A DNA stretch of 64,000 bases from positions 2,061,501 through 2,125,500 of the forward strand of contig OZ038472.1 of assembly GCA_964036295.1 (NCBI GenBank), given 5' to 3'. Source of the DNA: Plumapathes pennacea (taxonomy: Eukaryota > Cnidaria > Anthozoa > Antipatharia > Myriopathidae). Position 1 is the first letter of the stretch. Each line of letters begins with the position of its first letter. The position numbers and the translations under genes are program-made. Positions 33,449 through 43,000 of this stretch are shown here, piece after piece. The notes beneath the pieces were generated by a model that had not been told where the DNA came from, ran no database searches, and saw nothing but the letters and a program-made list of their open reading frames with translations.

Positions 33449-36400
33449 TCAATAAAGAGCAAAAACATTGATTGTATTATTCTCCACACAAGAAAGCAAT
33501 ATTGTTTTCAGTCTTTTCACATCGTTCATTGGTTTCTTCTTCATCATAAGACAATACAGCTTAATGCCTTGGCTCGAGTTGGTAATCAGAAGTAGTTCTT
33601 GTCTTGTGGCTGTCTGACAGTGTAAATGCATTTTGTCTTTCCATTCTTGCACAAAGCCCCTAAAAGGGGGATGACGGACATTGCATTAAGGCACAAACAT
33701 CAAATGTAAAAAACTTTCTCACACTAACAGTTGACTTCTAAAGTTTTCCTTATTAGGTTACTGTACCTCAAACAACTTTTTGTACATAATATTATTACTC
33801 ACACTAGCTATGTTGTTTATGCATAAATATTATACATTGCAACCAAATATCAAAATATATGACCATCTATGGCTATGATATGCAAAATATCAAACAATTG
33901 CCTCCCTCTTGTTTTTTGAATTATTTTTACAATTTACTACTTTTTCTCATGTTTTTTTTTAAATCTGTCTGTTTGTTGCTTCTCTATGATATATAACTAA
34001 CTGAACTGTACAGTTTATGCAAAACTAACAAAGTCTAATTTACCTGGAAACATGATCACAGTGCACAGTATGACAATCCCAGCTAGTAGAATGCAGAGGG
34101 GTAAATATGCACTTGTCCACACTCCCAAGCTTGTACTTGCTCTTTACCAAGATGTACTGGAAGGTGAGCCAGCCTAATTCCACCTCAAAAGCCCAGTGCA
34201 AATCCTGGGATCTGCCTTTCAACAACAACAACAAACAAAATACAAAAACAAAATACATTACCAGTAATAGAAACCTGAAGAACTCACTTAAACTTTCAAA
34301 AATGAGATGTGGGACATGGACTGATCACTGAATATTAGCAATTTATTTATTTTTTCTACCAGATGTGATCTTGTAGTTAATTTTGTTTCAATTATAAATA
34401 TCACCCACCTGATACAAAACTCCTGGAAAGTAGGACATCACTGCAGCCTTGTCAAATAAATTATGCCAAGTAAACAACTGTTTTAAACACTCTGAAGTCT
34501 GTGGAATAACATAGTAGACTAAGTCAAGTGAATTTTTGTGAGGTACGTCTTGGTATATAACAAACTATGTACAACTTCAAAACTTGGCACATAAGGTATT
34601 TTTATGATTAACATCACCCACCTGATACAAAACTCCAGGAAAGTAGGAAGTCACTGCAGCCATGTACTCAGGAAATTACTGCTTGAAAAACTCTGAAGGC
34701 TGTGGAATAAAATAATGGACTAGTCAAGTGGATTTTATGGGTACACTGGTATTCAACAAACTATGTAGGGTACATGCAAAGACCTCAACAGAAATTTAAG
34801 AGCCCCATGGATACCACCCTTCGCAGCATGCATTAACAATCTATCAAATCTATCAGAGATCCATTACAGTCCTCAGCAAACAGGCCTACCAACTCTGAAA
34901 GTGACTTAGTTCACAACTCAACCCCCCTGATTTTTTCTTTTTTATTCATTGGGGGGGAGGAGGTACTCCTCAAAATTTTGGGTGGGGGTGTGCCGCCTGG
35001 GACTGAAAACCCTTACCCTATTTCAGACCATAATTTGTAATTTTTGACCATATTTCAGACCAAAAAATGCAATTTTCAGCCCTATTTCAGACCAAAATTA
35101 GCAATTTTCGACCCTATTTCAGACCAAAAAATGCAATTTTCAGCCCTATTTCAGACCAAATAACAAGTCTCCAACCTATTCCAGACTAAAGGTTAAAATT
35201 GATACCCTATTTCAGACTAAAATGCTGAAAATGATACCCTTTGGGGTGGCACATACCTATATGGGAGTATCAACCCCCCCCCCCCCCCCCTCACCCTTGG
35301 GCCATGCCCAATATTCTGCCTGGCCCCGAAGCATACTGAAGATGCAAATTTTGGGTGACGGTAGTTTGAAATTTAGACTTACCTTCCTTCCACAAGTTCC
35401 TTTCTTTACTTCAACCATCATCTGAAGGGCAAGGCCAACACAGCTTTCAACAGCGTCTCTGTTTAAAATAGAAATTCTCTCTTTTGGGAACTTGTCCCTT
35501 ATTTATTCATTATATGAATAATTAATCAATTTATTTAATAAATAAATTTATTCATTATATGAATAATTAATCAATTCATTTATTCATTATATGAATAAAT
35601 GAATAATTAAATAAATGCATGCATGAATGAATAAATCAATTCTGACTGGCCCAATGGAATTATGGGTGTATGGTAATTTGAAATTTGGATTTGAATAAAT
35701 CAATTCATTCACTTATACATTATTTAATCATTCATTTATTCTTTTGTTCATTTTATTGTTTATTCTTTTGTTCATTTCTTTACTTGTTATTCTTTATTCC
35801 TTTATTCATACATTAAAGAATAAAATAAATAAATAAATAAATAAATAAATAAAATAAAATAAATAAGTTTTATTCATTGGGTGTGTTGGGTTAGGTTATG
35901 GCGCCATGGTTAGGGTCAAGTAGTGTTAGGGTCAGCGTTATGGTTACTTAGGGTTATGGTTATGGGTTATGGGTTAGGAATGGGGCATCCTGTCGGGGGA
36001 GGGGGCCTGGGATGGTGGAAGTACACCAAGGGAGGTGACGGTTGCACAACCACGTTCACGGTCATCCCAGGCCCCCTCTCCCACCCCTCCCCTCAAATCC
36101 CATCCCTCCCAAATCACCTGTACAATCCAGTCCCTATCCACCTACCCTCTGACCAACAGCCAACCCCACTGAAGGAGGAAGAATGCAGATGAATATCAGC
36201 GAGGAGATAGACAGGAAGAGAGTCAAAACAGGGCCCTGAGGGGGCCGTGGGTGCATTGCCTCCCCTCTGATGAGTTGTAGGAGTAAGATGAGAAAGTTAG
36301 GGCTAGAATGGGGAGAATTAACCAAAGCAGTGGTACGCATAACAACCCTCTCGACAAGTTAAATGGGTGGACCACCCCTCGGCGACGAGATCTGGAGCTG

Positions 36401-38090
36401 CAAGTAGTCCTTTGTAGAGGATGGCACCCTCCGTCCGGAGTACAAGCAAATGCGACTTGGCGGCAGAGACCCGCCCATACAGAGGTGCCATCAATGTTGT
36501 TGAGGTCTATGTTGCCTGTAAGCCGACCAGTCTCGAGTCACCTGCCCATTCTTCTCATTTTGAGGATTGAAATGCATACCACTGCTTTGGCCAATTCTCC
36601 CCATTCTAGTCCTAACTCTCCCACCTAACTCCTACAACTCACCAGAGGGAAAACAATGCGCCCACGGTCTCCTTAGAGTCCTGTTTCAAACCTCTTCCTG
36701 CCTTTCCCTTTGCTAACATTCATCTGCACCCTTCCTCCTTCAGCAGAGTTGAATGATGGTCATCATCAGGTTGATGGAAGGCACACAATGATCATACAGG
36801 GGACGAGGGACTTGAGGGGACTTAGAAGAAGAACAGATAGTTAGAAAGAGAAAAATGGATGATAATAAGAGAGCCTGGAACAGCATGCTGGAGGAATGTC
36901 CACAACAGTCTGGAGGAGTCAGCCCAGAAGAGTCTGTCCGCAACAGTCTGGAGGAAGTCAGCCTGGAACACTCTGCAGCAGATGGCTCAGGAGAACATCT
37001 GATTATAGTAGGGAGAACAGGAAACATGAGGTAAGAAAACAGTGTAAAACAATAATATTGTAATGGATGAAAATTGAGCATGGGTACTTAAGAAAATAGA
37101 ATATAATAGGGGAGAATTATATTACATATTTTTTTGCTGTCTATGATAAAGCACAACAACATTGATAGTGAAAAGAAAGATGCTAATTAGGTCACCTTAA
37201 ACTATTATTTTATACACATCGTGCTACAGTATATTTAGAACCTACACATAAACAAGTTTACCAAATTGCTCATCTGAATTGGAAAACAGTTTCAATCACC
37301 AGAAAAAAAAGAAAGAAAAAAGACATGCACTGTATCACAAAATTATAAAAAAAAACGCACAATTTTGAATTTCAAGGAGTTAGAACTTCCACGGCAGTGA
37401 ATCACAAGGATACTGCCTGCCCAGTGTCAGGCTGGATAAGGGACACAAGACATAAAAGCCCCAATAGGGTGCACAACCAACAGACACATGGATACCAACA
37501 GAACAACAAAGAGTGTAAGGCAATATGAAGCATGACCAACAAAACATAAATACCTAAATCAATAGGTAAAGAAATAGATGAGAATAAGATAGAAAACCGG
37601 GAGGCGAAACAGAGTAAAAGATACCAGCAACGGAAGGAGAAGTGAAAATACAGCAGAAGAAATAAAAATCGATGTGACTGGGAGAACAACAAAACAAGAA
37701 AACTGGGAAAAAATATTTATCAAAGATTGAGGTACGAAGGGAAAAACGAAATGATGCAAACTAATACACGAAGCGTACAGCCAGTGAAGTATGTAAAAAG
37801 GCAAAAGGAAACAAAATATATGGGGAAATAAGCTAGACCAGTACATAGAAAAACTAAAGACGCAGGAAATAACATGAGTGTGAAACGAAGGGACATGCGA
37901 CAGGGGAGAAACGAAGGCCAAACAAATTAACACGAGGTGTGATCAAAATGAAAAATGCGTTTTGCATAAGTGACACGAGAAGGAAACTTGAACGCGCACA
38001 TGGCCTGAGAAGGTTACGGGGAGAAACGACAAACAACAACGACAGAACCTAAAACTAAATTACCTGTAAAAGGGGGCTTCGTTTAGGCAT
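33449..38090 (-). CDS. Unrecognised multi-exon gene (partly resolved)
   Basis: Several minus-strand segments have coding frames bounded by good splice sites. The first is a start exon, 38064-38090 (ATG, reading MPKRSPLLQ, then GTAATT). Next come 35383-35458 (reading DAVESCVGLALQMMVEVKKG…) and 34409-34498 (reading TSECLKQLFTWHNLFDKAAV…). Then 34044 to 34211 or 34215 (reading SQDLHWAFEVELGWLTFQYI…), and a terminal exon 33449-33659 ending in TGA. The last two join in phase; the others do not all agree, so exons are missing or mis-bounded. No domain, signal or membrane span is recognised. It lies upstream of HGSNAT copy 1 on the same strand. It may be a real small intracellular protein gene or a decaying one. 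Confidence 0.35.
34622..34699 (-). pseudogene. Decayed tandem duplicate of an exon
   Basis: This resembles the 34409-34498 exon with the same acceptor (TTATTCCACAG) and donor (GTGGGTGATG). It reads PSEFFKQ-stop and then MAAVTSYFPGVLYQ, so an in-frame TAA interrupts it. The surrounding intron sequence is duplicated too (CATCACCCACCTGATACAAA). Confidence 0.6.
35015..35250. repeat. Tandem repeat of CCCTATTTCAGACCAAAA
   Basis: Six or more ~33-bp units of CCCTATTTCAGACCAAAAAA alternate with TGCAATTTTCAG variants and end in a poly-C run at 35275-35290. Confidence 0.8.
35500..35875. repeat. AT-rich ATTCATT/AATAAAT simple repeats
   Basis: Long stretches of ATTCATTATATGAATAATTA and AATAAATAAATA dominate, with a short unique island at about 35641-35690. 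Confidence 0.8.
35886..35978 (+). repeat. Degenerate TTAGGG-like interstitial tract
   Basis: GGTTAGG, GGTTAGGGTC, GTTAGGGTC, TTAGGGTTATGG and GGGTTATGGGTTAGG occur in one strand orientation over about 90 bp. Confidence 0.55.
36169..36743. repeat. Inverted repeat with ~170-bp arms
   Basis: The arm at 36169-36340 (CTGAAGGAGGAAGAATGCAG … CAGTGGTACGCAT) pairs with 36572-36743 (ATGCATACCACTGC … CCTCCTTCAG), with about 230 bp between them. The arms have diverged moderately. It looks like an old foldback element. Confidence 0.7.
36880..36985. repeat. CAACAGTCTGGAGGA short repeats
   Basis: There are three to four imperfect copies of CAACAGTCTGGAGGA with spacer GTCAGCC. No reading frame is convincing. 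Confidence 0.5.
37100..38060. other. Purine-rich strand, no gene seen
   Basis: This A/G-rich stretch makes the minus strand read as hydrophobic Phe/Leu/Ser ORFs at 37402-37933. Composition explains these. No splice-bounded coding exon is recognised until the putative start exon at 38064. Confidence 0.5.
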
Positions 38091-38379
38091 GGAGCCGGAG
38101 GCTTTGGGCCGCTTCAGTTGCGAGCGAGGTGGATGTCCCCGCCGAGGGGAGTCCGGAGAGCAGAGGCGTTGGGAAACTGGAGGTTTCTTTTCTGCTGGAA
38201 ATCATTCCGAACTTGAGGAACCTTGAAAATCATGTGAAGCAACAGCGAACTCCCACTCTTCCATCCAAGATGGACGTTCCTTCAGCGAAGTCGTCAAAGT
38301 TCCCGCCCTGCTCGGTCTCGTCAGGAGAACGAGGCGACAACGACACTGTGCATGCGCGGCCCAGGCAAGCTTTTTCCCG

Positions 38380-38623
38380 CGCAACCTCGTTCCCAGGGCC
38401 ATCCGCGGCAAAAGCTCCCGACCAATGACCCTGGGGACCAGCAACCTCAGGCTCGGAGAATGGGGACCAGCAACCTCAGACCCTTGGGGGAATGGGGACC
38501 AGCAACCTCAGGCTCCTTGGGAGAATGGGGACCAGCAACAGGGTCACATATTGCGTAATATACAGTCGATTGACTCATTGGTCGGGAGCTTCTGCCGCGG
38601 ATGGCCCTGGGAACGAGGTTGCC
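38380..38623. mobile_element. MITE with internal GGGGACCAGCAACCTCAG repeats
   Basis: The inverted ends are GCAACCTCGTTCCCAGGGCC on the left (continuing through ATCCGCGGCAAAAGCTCCCG) and the matching complement up to 38623 on the right. Between them are four tandem copies of GGGGACCAGCAACCTCAG. Confidence 0.8.
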
Positions 38624-39300
38624 CGCGGAAACTGGCGCCGGTGTACGCTCCACTGAATCCCTTTGTATTTTTTAATTGTGTGGCGAAACACAGCTTCCGG
38701 CGGAGTTTTTAAAAAAAGTTAAGAGGCAGAAGCAAAAGTTAAGCTACAAATTTTTAAAGTTTGCAGTTCAATAGTTTTTCTCTTCCTGAGCTTTTGCACC
38801 TACCACTTTCCTCCTTGCACCCGTGGTGAAAATTGCAAAACAAATTCGTCCTTGTCGGAGTAATTTCATCGGGCATGACAGGTACAATATAAGGTAAAAT
38901 ACACTACTATCGCCATCTTTTGAACCAATGTGGCTCAGAGCCCACGATCGCAGTCCAGTGGTTGATTTATCGCGCAATAAATGATCAAAATATCTAATAT
39001 AAATATGGGTCAAAAAATTGTGGTTTGTAAATGGCCCTTCAGAGCCACCGTACAAAACTCATGCTCAACCTACTGTCAATATTGAAGCTACGTACGAAAT
39101 TCAAAACCAACGCATGCGCGTACGTTTTCCGCGGTTTTCCGGCCAACCTTGGTAAAGTCTGGGTACGAGATTGATGCAGGCAACAATGTTGGTATAACGT
39201 GGGAAGCGAATTCCCACGTAAGGATGGTTACCCCCTCCCGCAGTCTGATCATGTTATGTCAGCGGTCGCCCCTCAACAGTAATAACTGACTGACAGAAGT
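38624..39300. other. Spacer, nothing coding recognised
   Basis: A 95-residue minus-strand ORF (38768-39055) lacks any recognised motif or splice context. CATGCGCG-containing sequence at about 39110-39135 may be a promoter fragment or repeat. Confidence 0.4.
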
Positions 39301-39305
39301 GCAGT

Positions 39306-39432
39306 TAACAATTATTCGCCGAAGTGGAGGTGAATAGCGTTGGATATTTGCCGAGCCGTTTCGGCGAGGTACATATCCACCGCTATTCACCGACTCTGAA
39401 GCGAACAATTGTTTTAGTATATACCACACAAG
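39306..39432. mobile_element. Foldback MITE family B, copy 2
   Basis: It runs from GTTAACAATTATTCGCCGAA to AGTATATACCACACAAGT and is the reverse of the copy at 17093-17208. It contains an internal inverted GAATAGCG…CGCTATTC. Confidence 0.7.
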
Positions 39433-39587
39433 TTTAATAGCCAACTCCCAAAGAGCTATTTTATTTCCGACAAGCTATTAGGGTCACTTTTAGGCTGTCG
39501 GCATTGATTCTTTTGTTTTATAAAAAAATATAAACATATATTTATAAAGATATATAAGAATATAAAATATATAACAAAAACAAAATA

Positions 39588-39762
39588 CAGTGGAACCCCA
39601 TTAAATACGGCCACCATCGGAACATAAAATTCAGGCCGCTCCGCTCACAGGCCAGGTTTTCAGATAAGAAAATGACTGAGCATTTGTTCCGCGGGACAAA
39701 AAAGAATGACCGTAATAACGAGTTTGGCCGGATAAACGGGGTGACCGTAAGAGATTCCACTG
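39588..39762. mobile_element. TA-flanked MITE next to the tRNA gene
   Basis: It has CAGTGGAACCCC… and …GATTCCACTG inverted ends, flanked by TA at 39586-39587 and 39763-39764. The right end lies 10 bp from the tRNA 3' end, at its Pol III terminator. Confidence 0.8.
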
Positions 39763-39763
39763 T

Positions 39764-39768
39764 AAAAA
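39764..39768 (-). terminator. Pol III T-run terminator of tRNA-Asn
   Basis: On the minus strand the tRNA 3' end is followed by TTTC and then TTTTT. The T-run abuts the end of the adjacent MITE and its TA flank. Confidence 0.7.
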
Positions 39769-39772
39769 GAAA

Positions 39773-39779
39773 CGTCCCT

Positions 39780-39840
<61 letters not shown>

Positions 39841-39846
39841 AGAGAC
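39773..39846 (-). tRNA. trnN-GUU: tRNA-Asn (GUU)
   Basis: The reverse strand starts GTCTCTGTGGCGCAATCGGT and ends CCCACCCAGGGACG. It folds as a complete 74-nt cloverleaf without an intron. The acceptor stem is GTCTCTG paired with CAGGGAC. The D-arm (GCGCAATCGGTTAGCGC) holds the A box. The anticodon GTT is at 39810-39812 within CTGTTAACC. The T-arm contains GGTTCAAGCCC (B box). It is almost identical to vertebrate tRNA-Asn. It lies about 200 bp upstream of, and opposite to, the CCP-protease gene. Confidence 0.97.
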
Positions 39847-40051
39847 GCTGTGAAATTTCATGACAACAATTAACAAACCAAACAATTTAGACTTCCTGTT
39901 TTGTGACGTCACGCAAATCTTAGTGATCATTTTAGAGGCTTAGTGATCATTTTATAGGTCGTTGCCCCAATCATAGTATATCCGCGTCAGTTCAATATCT
40001 GCGTTGACAGTAAGACGGCGCAACCGCACTGTATGACACAGTGAGATCTGG
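39847..40051 (+). promoter_or_regulatory. Presumed promoter/5' UTR of the CCP protease
   Basis: This is the short interval between the divergently oriented tRNA and the protease start codon. A direct repeat TTAGTGATCATTTTA occurs twice (about 39920-39955). No TATA box is clear. Confidence 0.35.
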
Positions 40052-43000
40052 ATGGCCTTCTCAATTGCGATTGCCTGCTTTGTCGTTTTCGTTGCACTCA
40101 TACCTTCGACAGAACCAGCAAGAGGTACAGTTTGTAAAGTTAGTTTGCTATATAAGTCGTTCAATTATGAATAATAACACACAGCTTGGCTGCGCGCTCA
40201 GTTTCAGTTGGCTGTCCTTTCTAGGCTGCCTCATTAACGTCCTATCCGCCCAGCCGTTGTGAGCTAATGCTCGCTGGCTCATAAAACGGCAATGGACATT
40301 ATTCGACATTAGAGTGAATTCAGTCGTGAGACCTGAAATGACTCGTCTAACTTTAGTAGAAACGCTTCCTTGTTCGGACCAGTCCGGACGGGTTTAAAAT
40401 TCCAGTTCTCAAATTTCCACTAATAAGCGCTGAAGCGCACAATGATACTTGTAATCCGGGTGTATCCAAAGGTTTAGTAACTACAGTTTTAAATCTAATA
40501 AGTCACGAGCACCAAGAGTTTGTTTCCACATGGTGTTACCATATTAGGAACAGTTAATCATTATTTTTTGCAGTGTGTGAAGCTCCCGCCGTTCCTCCAC
40601 ATGCGCAGCTACACAAATCACAGCGCAAGTTATTCTATGACAGCGGAGAGAAGCTGTTTTATCGCTGCCTTCCTGGGTTTTCTCAGATTGGATTACCGAC
40701 TCGAGAATGCCGCAAGGGGAAATGGACTCCCAGCAATTTTCAATGCCGGAGTATGTTGTCGTAATAAAAGTGCATATTTTATCGTGTTCCAAACAAAATA
40801 CATGTCGGCCAGATACTGTAACTTCTCTTTTTATAAAGTTGTTCTACCTAGCCTACTTGAGAGTTAACTTGTTATATTTGCATCATAGCCCAGTGTTGTC
40901 GTGTAAAACGGTAGAATATCTGACTTCTTGTTGTATCAAAAATAACTTGCTATTGTTACAACCCCCCCCCCCCCCCCCCCAACACACACACACACACACA
41001 CACACATACACACACATGAACGGCAGCTGTAGTACGACCGTTACCAAATTATTCTGACATTCACTTTTTTCTTTTTTAAATTTTAAAAAAGAGTCGACAA
41101 CTTGTACTGGTTCTGGCGTGGTGAGGAACGGAAGAAAAAAGGTGACGTCATCTTCACCTGGAGGGACTGTGCGCTATTTTTGCAAACCCGGGTACAAACT
41201 GCACGGAGCACGCGAACGTACGTGCAGACAAAACCTGACCTGGAGTGGAACAAAACCCAAGTGTAAAGGTATATAATAATTATGGTCGGTAGGACGGCTA
41301 TGTTTGTATCTGCCCTATTCTCACTTGATACACTTATGTTCTCATAATGCGCTTTTCTAGTAGGAGAAGTTTTGGGAGAAAACGGAGGGGCAGGCAGAGA
41401 AAGGGGAGTGATAGGTGGAGAATGAAAAGAAAGAAAAAACAAATGAAAGAGAGACCAATACTGAGGCTTGCCCAGGGGGAGGGTGGGGACTGGGATGGTG
41501 TATTAGTAACGCGAACGTGCGAAGGCCTTTTTTGAGTTTAAAACTTGCTATTCTTGGTCCTTTTTGGGGTTAGAAGTTTTCGGGTAGAACTTTTTTTGGG
41601 TAGAAAGACCTTGGCAGGACCTTTTTTGTGGGTTATAAAAAGCGTGCCCTAGCGTTCTTGAATTCTTGACGTTTAGTTTTACTGTATTTTTTATTGGTCC
41701 AGAAACAAGTAACCTAGATTCTTCGTTTTAATCTGTTGTTTTAGCAATAGACTGTGGACCTTTAGCAATTCCAGAAAATGGTAAGAAGGTACTAGACACC
41801 GGGTCCTCGTGGAAGGGAAAGGTGGTGTTCAAATGCACCAAACGTCGATACGTGTTAAGTGGTTCGCGTTCCAGAATCTGCTTGTCAAGCGGGAAGTGGA
41901 GTGGAAAAACAACGCACTGTAGAGGTGAGCCTAGAACCTCAAGAAATAGAGATCAATTAAAGGTTGCCAGGTTGTCAATTTATTGGAAAATTTGGAGAGA
42001 TTCAGTGTGCTTTTAAAGAGACCCTCTCACCGCAGGTGCTTTGCGCGCCCATGTTTATATTTACATCCGGAGCTCGACTTTCCTTAGGCAACCACCTTAT
42101 GAATGTTCGATCTGACTGTCGCTGCTTTCCGTATTCAATACACTTTTTGAGTTTGTGTTGATTTATTTCGCGATAAAACGTCGACTAAAATAGTCGAGTT
42201 ATTTCACTCTGTCCTTCCCGTTGGTACGACACGATTACACCGTACCAGCGGGAAGGATACATCACATTTTCCACAGTTTAGTTCGCCTCAGTTGTCTAAA
42301 TCACCATCAAAAGAAGAGATGCCACTTGATTTTATTGAAGATACACTTACTCTTCACTTAAAATGATGAGAAAAACATGAGAATCCGCCATTTTCGTATA
42401 ATACGAAAATGGCCGCCGTCAGTCACTAGGCGCGCAAAGCATCTACGGTGAGAGGGTCTCTTAATTAGTCTACTTCTCTTAGCCCCCTGCTCAAATCCTG
42501 GTTCACCTCGGGGAGGAACCAAGACAGGAAGAAACCACAGACACGGAGGAAAAGTTTTGTTTAGCTGCCCATCAACTCATCGTCTACAGGGAGATAAAAT
42601 GATCACTTGTTTTGATGGCAAATGGAGCTCAAGACTTCCAAGCTGTGCTCTACGCGGCTCCAGCAAAGGTAAAGGTCAAAGTCAGCTTTTGAGTTCTGTG
42701 GGCGTCAGCTAAAGCAAATATCCATTTATTCAAAGAGTGCATTGCAGTTAGAAAGTCCCAAGGTGTACTCTATCCTCAACGAAAAGTTATCGTTAGAAAC
42801 ATGTTTCCTTTTTTGTCTGTTTAATTTTTTTTTTTTTGGATCGTAAAAGTCCCCCCCCCCCCCCCCCCCCCCTCTTTTTTTTCTTTTCTTGGTCTCTCCT
42901 CTCCAATCTCCAATCAACGTCCCCCCTTTGGATTTTTTTGGTAAGCCGTCTCTCTAATCCTAACTATAACTTTTTCTTTGTGTCTTCTTTTGTTAACAGA

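Noticed and set aside
37402-37933. Hydrophobic minus-strand ORFs that look like membrane proteins
   Set aside because: They arise from a purine-rich plus strand; there is no start context, splice structure or family motif.
34044-38090. Assignment of the unknown minus-strand exons to a DNA-repair or kinetochore family
   Set aside because: Weak pattern resemblance only; no shared motif could be shown, so the gene is left unnamed.
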